7,767 nucleotides of DNA. Origin: Cytophagales bacterium (GTDB lineage: Bacteria > Bacteroidota > Bacteroidia > Cytophagales > Cyclobacteriaceae). The first letter of the stretch is position 1, and the number at the start of each line of letters is the position of its first letter. The DNA lies in contig JAJCYL010000521.1 of NCBI GenBank assembly GCA_029262955.1, positions 1 to 7,767 of the forward strand. The letters are read 5' to 3'. Made by a program: the position numbers and the translations under genes. Under the pieces are notes generated by a model. The model did not search any database, was not told where the DNA came from, and saw only the letters and a list, made by a program, of their open reading frames with translations. Positions 1-5,959 of the stretch are shown one piece after another.

Positions 1-638
1 CGGTCGAATCCTACTACCTCCATTTGGTTATAGTTCGCCAGGAAACGAAAAGAAAAACTAGATCCTTTGTTAAATTCCTGAGCTACTCCACGAATAATGA
101 ATGGTTCAATGTGCTCCACATCATTATTGATGAATTTAATGGTGAGTTGTTCCCCTACCGGATTTTCATCCCCAAAATATTTTTGAGAGATCTTTTCGCT
201 AAGAATTAACGCATTTGGCTCAGCCAATGAGGAAGAAACTCCCCATTTCAGGGGAAAGGTCAACATGTCCAAAAACCCTGGATCAACAAAACGAATACTC
301 TCCTCGAAAACCTTATCGCCATAACGAACATAACCAAAACCATCTTTCAAGCGGCTCATTTCTATTATGGCGGATGAGTTCTCTTTTAACAACGGCCCCA
401 TAGGTTCCGGTGTACCGCTATACAATTCAGTCCCATGGTCTACCAAAACCTCCTGATTGATGACAAAAATTTCAGTGCCATTTACGTGGTATTCATCAAT
501 GGTCAGAAAGAATTCAATGAAAAGGAATACGAATAAACTACATCCAACCGCGAGGGATAGCCCAAAGGCATTGATTAGTGACGAGGATTTGTGTTTGAGA
601 AAATTGCGTAATCCTATTCTAAGGTAGTGTTTCAGCAT
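1..638 (-). CDS. MacB/FtsX-type ABC transporter permease, N-terminal part (runs off left edge)
   Basis: The minus strand is open from an ATG at 636-638 to the window edge, giving 212 complete codons; the rest of the gene lies outside. The protein opens with MLKHYLRIGLRNFLKHK, the amphipathic basic start typical of Bacteroidota MacB-like permeases. One membrane helix follows at about residues 21-45 (AFGLSLAVGCSLFVFLFIEF). A periplasmic MacB_PCD-type domain comes next. It contains FVDPGFLDMLTFPLKWG at about 117-133 and the family signature LILSEKISQKYFGDENPVG at about 144-162. In this family the permease works with a separate ATPase, moving lipids, peptides or lipoproteins or transmitting mechanical force across the envelope; the substrate here is unknown. 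The FtsX helices that should follow are cut off. There is no clear Shine-Dalgarno before the start. The 97-base gap after the preceding gene suggests separate transcription. Family assignment is firm; specific role is not. Confidence 0.9.
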   Translation of the reverse strand, partial: MLKHYLRIGLRNFLKHKSSSLINAFGLSLAVGCSLFVFLFIEFFLTIDEYHVNGTEIFVINQEVLVDHGTELYSGTPEPMGPLLKENSSAIIEMSRLKDGFGYVRYGDKVFEESIRFVDPGFLDMLTFPLKWGVSSSLAEPNALILSEKISQKYFGDENPVGEQLTIKFINNDVEHIEPFIIRGVAQEFNKGSSFSFRFLANYNQMEVVGFD

Positions 639-735
639 TGGGTGATTTTACAATGAGACGCCCATATGTAATTGAAAGTTACCCTTGGTCTCAAATAAAA
701 TTATGGAGGTAAATGATCGAAGAATCAAAAGGGAA

Positions 736-1587
736 TTAAAACCTTAACTTCTCTGGCAAGTACTTCTTGGCCAGCTCCTCATAGTAAGGTTTTAGTTTCT
801 CAACATCAGGCGGATCGTCGGACTTCGAGTAGAGGTCGTAGGGATTGAACTTCTTCACCCACTCAAACATCTGATGATCATGGTTATCCATCAGATGGGC
901 ATATCCGTTCTCTTTGTGCTGTGCATAAAAACTATGATAACGTATAATATACAACCCCTCTTCTGGCAAATAGTCCTTCATCACATGATACAAGTATTCA
1001 TCATGTCCCCAACTCATATGTACATTCCTTAAGCCACAATGAGGAGCATACATTCCAAAAGGAGTATTAAATAGTCCTTTGGTAGAATCTGTGTTCTCCT
1101 CAAAAAACTCAGGATAAACTACCTTCTCTGAGTGTTTACACCCTACTGGGAAAGTATCCCCAACTACTGCCCATTGCGGCTCATCAAAGAGGCACAATAC
1201 CTTACCCAGGTCATGAATAAAGCCTGTTAAAACAAACCAATCAGGATGACCATCTTTACGAATTGCCTCTGAAGTTTGAAGCAAGTGCTGAGTTTGGTCC
1301 AGTTCAGTATCGGGGTCAGAATCGTCGACTAACGTATTAAGAAATTCAACTGCTTCCCATAGATTCATCTGCTTTCGATTCAGTGAGAGAAACTCCCTCT
1401 CCTTCTCAAGGACGAAATCGTAAGTCTGGTTGATATGATTTAGCCGGTAGAACTCTTTTACAGTATCTCTCGCCGTATTGTCATAATTTCTAAATGCGTC
1501 TTTGTCTTTACTTTCACCATTGGGATAACGAGTTTTAAGATCATTCTCCCAGAGCTCCTCCATATAATGCAGAGATAGATTTTTCAT
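736..1587 (-). CDS. MIOX: Inositol oxygenase (myo-inositol to D-glucuronate)
   Basis: This 283-residue protein matches animal MIOX (about 285 residues) almost end to end. The enzyme uses a mixed-valence di-iron centre in an HD-domain fold and O2 to cleave myo-inositol to D-glucuronate in the cytoplasm. All six expected iron ligands can be placed by aligned motifs: H101 in HLLQTSEAIR, H125 and D126 in IHDLGKV, H195 in MSWGHDEY, H218 in RYHSFY, and D251 in FNPYDLYSK. K129 (DLGKV) corresponds to the conserved active-site lysine. FRNYD (32-36), LVDDSDPD (86-93), EPQWAVVGDTFPVGC (136-150) and GMYAPHCGL (178-186) are also near-identical to the animal form. No signal peptide is present. It lies downstream of a symporter and a GIN-domain gene on the same strand, 133 bases after the latter, so it may have its own promoter. 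Uronate-processing genes are not in the window. The function call is very secure. Confidence 0.97.
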   Translation of the reverse strand: MKNLSLHYMEELWENDLKTRYPNGESKDKDAFRNYDNTARDTVKEFYRLNHINQTYDFVLEKEREFLSLNRKQMNLWEAVEFLNTLVDDSDPDTELDQTQHLLQTSEAIRKDGHPDWFVLTGFIHDLGKVLCLFDEPQWAVVGDTFPVGCKHSEKVVYPEFFEENTDSTKGLFNTPFGMYAPHCGLRNVHMSWGHDEYLYHVMKDYLPEEGLYIIRYHSFYAQHKENGYAHLMDNHDHQMFEWVKKFNPYDLYSKSDDPPDVEKLKPYYEELAKKYLPEKLRF

Positions 1588-1720
1588 TCCCTTAATTATT
1601 AACCTTACTAAAATAACAATTAAAGCAATATGGAATTATTAATTCTGTCATCGGTAGCGGAATTCTGATAGCAAACCAGAATGAAACGAAGGAGTCTACC
1701 AACAGTCATGAAAGGATTAA

Positions 1721-2395
1721 CTATTCCTTATTGATGCTGCCACCACTATTGGAGCTAACAAAGATCTTCTCAGGATTCCCATTGTACCTTATTCTACCTG
1801 AACTGTTAGCCTCGGCCTCCAATTCTGCAATGGCATAAATCTCAGCTTTTCCTGAGCTTGAGGCCTCTACTTTGGCCTTTTGGGATTGTAAACCATAGCC
1901 ATAAAGTTTGCCAGAACTATTGACGCTTACTCTTTGATAATTCACCTTGCCCCTCAATTCTAATTTACCAGAACTCGAAACATCAACCCTAAGCTCATCG
2001 ACATCAATATCCAATTCGGCTGATCCGGAGCTGCTTACCTCAATTTCCAATTCATCACCCACAATTGTCGACTTACCAATTAAATCTGCAGAGGAACTCA
2101 CCTCAATTTCATCCAATTCCTGGAATTCGAGGTAAACTTTTGCATTGAAATTCCTCCAGGAGCCTGATCTCATATGGATTCTCAGTGTGCCTCCGGAGTT
2201 GTCCAAAAGCACATTCTCGGTTTTGGCTCCTGATGTTTCGATTCGAGCCTTATTGCTGTTTCCTTTGGTTAAATAGACCGTAATTGACTCTCCAACATCA
2301 AGTCTGGTAAATGGGTCAATTGTTCTGGTTTCGCTCTGGCCTAATACTACCGTGGCTGGAATTAAGATCACTAATAATAAGAATAGGTGCTTCAT
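1721..2395 (-). CDS. Secreted GIN-domain (DUF2807) protein with serine-rich beta-ladder repeats
   Basis: This 224-residue protein starts with a clean signal peptide, MKHLFLLLVILIPATVVLGQ, with likely cleavage near residue 19 or 20. After it comes a head GIN-type opening: IDPFTRLDVGESITVYLTKG at about 26-45, then GGTLRIHM at 68-75. From about residue 95 the chain is built of rungs of 18-20 residues, each carrying a serine-rich turn: SSSA 100-103, SSSG 121-124, SSSG 140-143, SSG 160-162, SSSG 179-182, SSG 198-200 and SNSGG 215-219. Acidic beta strands (DELEIEV, DELRVDV) lie between the turns. Such a pattern fits a right-handed parallel beta-helix, as known for this family. The proteins are found in the Bacteroidota envelope, and their role is poorly defined despite the label of auto-transporter adhesin head. 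No sorting domain is seen, so a periplasmic or secreted location is likely. It starts 54 bases after the symporter stop and may be cotranscribed with it. Confidence 0.87.
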   Translation of the reverse strand: MKHLFLLLVILIPATVVLGQSETRTIDPFTRLDVGESITVYLTKGNSNKARIETSGAKTENVLLDNSGGTLRIHMRSGSWRNFNAKVYLEFQELDEIEVSSSADLIGKSTIVGDELEIEVSSSGSAELDIDVDELRVDVSSSGKLELRGKVNYQRVSVNSSGKLYGYGLQSQKAKVEASSSGKAEIYAIAELEAEANSSGRIRYNGNPEKIFVSSNSGGSINKE

Positions 2396-2449
2396 TTCAA
2401 GTTTTTTCTTTATTAGACACCTGTTTTCATTAGAGGTTGCATGGCAATG

Positions 2450-3937
2450 CTATTCTTCATCAAAAAAGGGCTTCCAAACTTCTTCGGGAGATGGTTTGGT
2501 TAATAGGCTAACTCCTACCAATGCAACTATTGAGGCTATAAGAGCTGGAATAGCAATCAATTTCGAATCAAATGGGAATGAGATGAGTAGTAAGTCCATT
2601 TCCACGCCAGTTCTATTTAAGACCTCAATAATGACTACAGATAGCATACCGGTTAATATCGAGGCAATACCACCCTCTTTTGTTACCCTTTTCCAGAAAA
2701 ATGTAGCGAGAAGTGGAGGTGCCAACGCGGCTCCAATCATGGTGTAGGAAATAAAGGCCATTTCTAAGATTTCTTCAAATTGAGTCATTATCAAAAAGGC
2801 AATCAAACCTAAAAACCCAATAGAAACTCTTTGAATGATTAGCTTGGTTTTCTCAGAAGCATCTTTAATAAAAAACTTCTCTATAATATCTCTGGAAAAA
2901 TTTGTAGAAGTGACCATGAGAAAAGTATTGCCGGTAGATAGAATTATTGCTGCACCTCCGGCAAATAGCAGTGAACCAATAAATAGCGGAAGTTGTTCGA
3001 AACCGATCCTTAGAATTATTTCTTCGGACATTGGTGCATTCACAGAACCATCAGACAGAAAGAATCTCGGATCGTGGGCATATATGGCAAACCCAACAAC
3101 AGCCAGCAGACACATCAAAAACTCTATCACTACTACCCCAATAAACATTCCCATAACCGCTTTTTTAGCTGATTGAGCGTCTTTGGCAGAAGAAAACTTT
3201 TGATACACACTACTTTCACTTAAAAGTAGTATCAATGTAGGAAGCATAATACCAATATACCATACGGGTTCATGCCCTTCAAAAAGAGATAAATGATTAG
3301 GGCTGACCTCATTGATGGTAGAAACTACATTATCCCAACCACCAAAACCTGAAATTGCAAATGGAACCGCTAAAAAAATTGCCAAGATCATGATAATGCC
3401 ATTGAAGATATCGATCGAGACAATTGATACCATGCCAGCCAATGCGGTAATAGTAATGACTACCAAAAAAGTGATAAATGTTCCTTGATCCACACTAATA
3501 CTTCCTTCAGTCAGAATAGCAATAAATCTGCCTCCTCCTTTAAATTGATATCCTGCAATAATTAAATAGGCTACAATTATCGTAATTGTCCCTAAAAGTC
3601 TTGCCATTGGCGCATATCGCTTTTCAAGAATATCTGTTAAAGTATATTGAGAGATTTTTCGGACTCTTGCCGCTATAAAGTAAACTACTAAAATGCCTAT
3701 CCAAGCACCTAGAGAGAACCAAAGTTCAGAAAATCCTACTTGAAAACTGAGACCCGCGGTTCCAAATAAGCTACCTGAGCCTATCCACGTGGTAACTAAA
3801 GTACCAACTAACAAATAGACCGGAACCCCACGGCCTGCCAATACAAAATCTTCCTCTGTTTTAACCGATCGGCTTTTATAAACAATAACAACGATCAGAA
3901 TGAGGATGTAAGAAAGAGTAACAATAAGGTGGGTCAT
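2450..3937 (-). CDS. Sodium:solute symporter (SSS/SLC5 family), substrate unknown
   Basis: This is a 495-residue, strongly hydrophobic protein with about 13 membrane helices, the usual size and layout of the SSS family (LeuT-fold Na+-coupled importers of sugars, polyols, uronates, amino acids and similar solutes). Family marks include EEDFVLAGRGVPVYLLVGTL at 28-47, the first core helix WIGSGSLFGTAGLSFQVG at 51-68, ARVRKISQYTLTDILEKRY at 90-108, and the helix AAIILSTGNTFLMVTSTNFS at 329-348. The last of these ends in the typical TNFSRDI stretch, and its S334/T335 are candidates for the Na2 site. The C-terminus is a short acidic cytoplasmic tail (KPFFDEE). It is the first gene of the minus-strand cluster that also holds inositol oxygenase two genes downstream. 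Import of inositol or glucuronate is therefore plausible, but only by context. A nested inverted-repeat element ends about 35 bases upstream of its start. Confidence 0.93.
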   Translation of the reverse strand: MTHLIVTLSYILILIVVIVYKSRSVKTEEDFVLAGRGVPVYLLVGTLVTTWIGSGSLFGTAGLSFQVGFSELWFSLGAWIGILVVYFIAARVRKISQYTLTDILEKRYAPMARLLGTITIIVAYLIIAGYQFKGGGRFIAILTEGSISVDQGTFITFLVVITITALAGMVSIVSIDIFNGIIMILAIFLAVPFAISGFGGWDNVVSTINEVSPNHLSLFEGHEPVWYIGIMLPTLILLLSESSVYQKFSSAKDAQSAKKAVMGMFIGVVVIEFLMCLLAVVGFAIYAHDPRFFLSDGSVNAPMSEEIILRIGFEQLPLFIGSLLFAGGAAIILSTGNTFLMVTSTNFSRDIIEKFFIKDASEKTKLIIQRVSIGFLGLIAFLIMTQFEEILEMAFISYTMIGAALAPPLLATFFWKRVTKEGGIASILTGMLSVVIIEVLNRTGVEMDLLLISFPFDSKLIAIPALIASIVALVGVSLLTKPSPEEVWKPFFDEE

Positions 3938-3972
3938 GGGTCAATGTTTGATCACAATCTGGTAAAACTAAT

Positions 3973-4163
3973 GATTTTTAAACCCGGATTTGTCATTAGA
4001 GTTTTGTTATGAAGGGTTAAAGTACAAGAAAATCAAGTACTTAGGTCGAGGAGGCATAGCATCGCTATGGTGACGAGACAATCACATGTTAAGTGCTTGA
4101 TTTTGAAGTGATTTGACCATGTAATAGAAAGTCTAATGACAATTCCGTGGGTTAAACAGTCTG
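3973..4163. repeat. Nested imperfect inverted-repeat element, MITE- or REP-like
   Basis: The whole stretch folds back on itself. The outer arms 3985-4004 and 4128-4147 are inverted copies matching at 18 of 20 positions and sharing TTGTCATTAGA. With a one-base indel the similarity extends outward to about 3973 and 4163 (TTTTAAACCCGG against the reverse complement of CCGTGGGTTAAACAG). Inside is a second, nearly perfect stem, and inside that a small hairpin. The sequence between the outer and inner arms pairs poorly. There is no coding potential worth noting, and I found no clear target-site duplication. Terminal inverted repeats on a roughly 190-base non-coding unit suggest a MITE or a REP-type element moved by a transposase elsewhere in the genome. 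The structure is directly visible; mobility and copy number are inferred. Confidence 0.75.
4029..4104. repeat. Inner stem-loop of the inverted-repeat element
   Basis: Positions 4029-4043 (AAAATCAAGTACTTA) and 4090-4104 (TAAGTGCTTGATTTT) are inverted copies matching at 14 of 15 positions. The single difference still allows a G-U pair if transcribed in the plus direction. Between them lies a smaller perfect hairpin, CATAGC (4055-4060), loop ATC, GCTATG (4064-4069). It is flanked by purine-rich GTCGAGGAGG on the left and GTGACGAGAC on the right, which do not pair well. The result is a long stem with a compact hairpin at the tip, the usual shape of a palindromic repeat unit. It could also act as a transcript-end or transcript-stability structure, but it lacks the T-run of an intrinsic terminator. 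Confidence 0.7.
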
Positions 4164-4245
4164 ATTTGACAACTTTTGGAAGTCAATAACAAATTCTAAC
4201 AAAGCATTAACAGCCACTTACTAAGGCCTCGGCTAATTTTCGGTT

Positions 4246-4507
4246 ATGAAAAAGCAATTAATATTGTTACTGCTGAGTTCATCATTACTGGTTAGATGAG
4301 AACCATAGAGTTAAGGAGATTCTCTATGATTGGAATCCAAATAATGCTCATTTTACCGCCCTGCTTAAACCAGCAGTTGACTGGGCTATTAAATACGATT
4401 CAACAGAAATTGCTGATCTCTACCTGAAAAATGGATTTGAACCTTCGTGGATCAATGGAATCCGATGGAAAAGGATAATGGATAAATACAGTCGGCATTC
4501 CCGGTAA
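4246..4507 (+). pseudogene. Decayed small exported-protein gene with a frameshift; possible ankyrin-like tail
   Basis: An ATG at 4246 begins a signal-peptide-like stretch, MKKQLILLLLSSSLL, but the frame stops at TGA 4297-4299 after 17 codons. The next frame is open without any start codon from 4277 to TAA 4505-4507 and reads like a real protein: LDENHRVKEILYDWNPNN, then AVDWAIKYDSTEIADLYLK and NGFEPSWINGIRWKR. Joining the two by a one-base shift somewhere in 4277-4299 would give about 86 residues. The segment DWAIKYDSTEIADLYLKNGF resembles the helix-turn-helix core of an ankyrin repeat, but a single degenerate repeat is weak evidence. I do not recognise the parent protein. The missing mature region after the leader suggests an internal deletion as well as a shift. 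A sequencing error is the main alternative. It sits just upstream of the GH13 gene on the same strand. Confidence 0.5.
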
Positions 4508-4571
4508 ACAATAAATTCCGTCAGATTGAAATGTGATAATTACTATATTCACAAACTCCAAACTGATATCT

Positions 4572-5954
4572 ATGAAAGCCATTCAAGTTATCTCTTGCTT
4601 TACAGTTTTTCTACTTGCATTTTCCTGTGCTCCAAAAAAACAAGTACAGCAAGCTGAAGTAAACCCGGTGCCAAAAATTGGTTTCCCCGAAAAAATTGCT
4701 TCCTCAACAATTTACGAGGCAAATATCCGTCAGCACACACCCGAGGGGACTTTCAATGCCTTTGCAAACGATTTACCTCGTCTCAAAGAACTCGGTGTTG
4801 ATATGATATGGGTTATGCCCATACATCCCATTGGTGAGGTGAATAGAAAGTTACCGCTCGGAAGTTATTACTCGGTACAGAATTATACTGCGGTCAATGA
4901 AGAATTCGGCACCATAGAGGACTTTAAGAACCTCGTAAAAAAAATCCATGAATTAGACATGTATATCATCCTTGACTGGGTTCCTAATCATACTGCCCGC
5001 GATCATGCATGGACCACAGAGCACCCCGAATATTACACAAAAGATGAAAAAGGTGAGATCACATACGAAAAGATCAGCGATGAGGATGTTTGGTGGGATA
5101 CCGCTTTATTGAACCACAAAAATCCTGAAACAAGGAAAGCAATGATTGCTGAGATGAGGTATTGGGTCGAAGAAGCTGACATCGATGGTTTCCGATGTGA
5201 TCATGCCGGGCATGAAATTCCATTGTATTTCTGGGAAGAGGCAACTGCCGAATTAGACAAAATAAAGGACATCTTCTGGCTGGCAGAATGGGAAGGAGCC
5301 AGAATGCATATTGAATTTGATGCTACCTATGGATGGGATCTCCTGGGTATTTCGGAAGACATCGTTAAGGGTACCAAAACTGCCTCCGATGTTGCGGATT
5401 GGATAGAAGAAGATATGCATGAGTATGGAAGAACACCTTTCAGACTAACCATGATAACCAATCATGACAAGAATTCATGGAATGGGACCATTTTCGAAAG
5501 ATTTGGTAAGGACTCACACAAGACCTTTGCCACGCTGATCTTTACGGCCTATGGAATTCCCATGATCTATGGTGGCCAGGAAGTCGGTATCTCCAAGCGA
5601 TTAAAATTCTTTGAGAAGGACAATATCGATTGGAGCGATCCGCTTGAATTACAATCATTTTACAAAAGTCTGGTCGCCTTAAAAAAAGACAATCCAGCTT
5701 TAGCGGCAGGTAATGTTGGAGGTATTACAGAAAGGATCAATGCGGATGAAAATGTCTACGCTTTCAGGAGAGAAAAAGGAAACAACCAGGTTGTTGGAAT
5801 CTTTAATCTATCTGATAGAGAGCAGAAGTTGAATTTGACAGATCAATCTGTGGCCGGTAAATACAACGACTATTTTACTAACCAGGAATTTGACCTATCA
5901 GCGACACCACTCACTTTAGCCCCCTGGCAATATCTGGTTTTCACCCGTAACTAA
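4572..5954 (+). CDS. Alpha-amylase family (GH13) glycoside hydrolase, periplasmic lipoprotein
   Basis: I chose the ATG at 4572 (460 residues). It gives a proper lipoprotein signal, MKAIQVISCFTVFLLAFSC, with lipidated Cys19; the in-frame ATG at 4533 would add 13 residues before it. The residues after Cys19 (APKKQ) lack the acidic surface-export signal known in Bacteroidota, so a periplasm-facing anchor is likely. The (beta/alpha)8 barrel starts near IYEANIRQ (47-54). All four GH13 regions are intact: DWVPNHT at 135-141, GFRCD at 206-210 with nucleophile D210 and R208, LAEWE at 237-241 with acid/base E239, and TNHDKNSW at 296-303 with H298 and D299. A C-terminal beta domain fills about 380-460. 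The enzyme should cleave or transfer alpha-glucosidic bonds in maltodextrins or related sugars; exact specificity and subfamily are not readable. It leads an operon with a sugar transporter 5 bases downstream. Confidence 0.94.
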   Translation: MKAIQVISCFTVFLLAFSCAPKKQVQQAEVNPVPKIGFPEKIASSTIYEANIRQHTPEGTFNAFANDLPRLKELGVDMIWVMPIHPIGEVNRKLPLGSYYSVQNYTAVNEEFGTIEDFKNLVKKIHELDMYIILDWVPNHTARDHAWTTEHPEYYTKDEKGEITYEKISDEDVWWDTALLNHKNPETRKAMIAEMRYWVEEADIDGFRCDHAGHEIPLYFWEEATAELDKIKDIFWLAEWEGARMHIEFDATYGWDLLGISEDIVKGTKTASDVADWIEEDMHEYGRTPFRLTMITNHDKNSWNGTIFERFGKDSHKTFATLIFTAYGIPMIYGGQEVGISKRLKFFEKDNIDWSDPLELQSFYKSLVALKKDNPALAAGNVGGITERINADENVYAFRREKGNNQVVGIFNLSDREQKLNLTDQSVAGKYNDYFTNQEFDLSATPLTLAPWQYLVFTRN

Positions 5955-5959
5955 ATTAA

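Larger units (their letters stand above)
3938..4571. other. Gene-free divergent intergenic region (634 bases)
   Basis: This stretch separates the minus-strand symporter cluster from the plus-strand GH13 operon and has no intact gene. It holds a large nested inverted repeat in its left half (about 3973-4163) and a frameshifted gene remnant in its right part (4246-4507). The promoters of both flanking clusters must lie here. I looked for the Bacteroidota consensus (TTG, about 19 bases, TAnnTTTG) and found only partial matches, so no promoter is called. The 64 bases between the remnant and the GH13 start are A+T-rich and are the likely promoter area of the plus-strand operon. Confidence 0.6.

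Noticed and set aside
24..403. Two short plus-strand open frames at the left edge
   Set aside because: They lie opposite the well-supported ABC permease fragment on the minus strand and have no recognisable features.
654..693. Inverted hexamers TGAGAC and GTCTCA, 28 bases apart, between MIOX and the ABC permease
   Set aside because: The stem is only 6 bp with a long, mostly unpaired loop and no T-run in the right place, so neither a terminator nor an operator can be supported.
1662..1682. Small hairpin ATTCTG / CAGAAT with a 9-base loop, and a nearby AT palindrome at 1633-1645, upstream of MIOX
   Set aside because: Both are short, A+T-rich and within chance expectation for this base composition; no T-run or known operator pattern accompanies them.
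1947..2135. Plus-strand open frame rich in Ser codons inside the GIN gene
   Set aside because: It is the antisense shadow of the repeated serine-turn codons of the real minus-strand gene.
4234..4241. TAATTTTC as a possible -7 box before the gene remnant
   Set aside because: It lacks the final G of the Bacteroidota consensus and has no TTG at the expected distance upstream.
4313..4430. Perfect-looking AAGGAG seven bases before an ATG at 4326
   Set aside because: The resulting frame is only about 34 codons of low-complexity sequence and lies over the more protein-like frame of the gene remnant; this lineage seldom relies on such ribosome binding sites.
4533..4571. Upstream ATG that would extend the GH13 protein by 13 residues
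   Set aside because: The extension (MIITIFTNSKLIS) would bury the lipoprotein signal; the ATG at 4572 starts exactly at a normal signal peptide.
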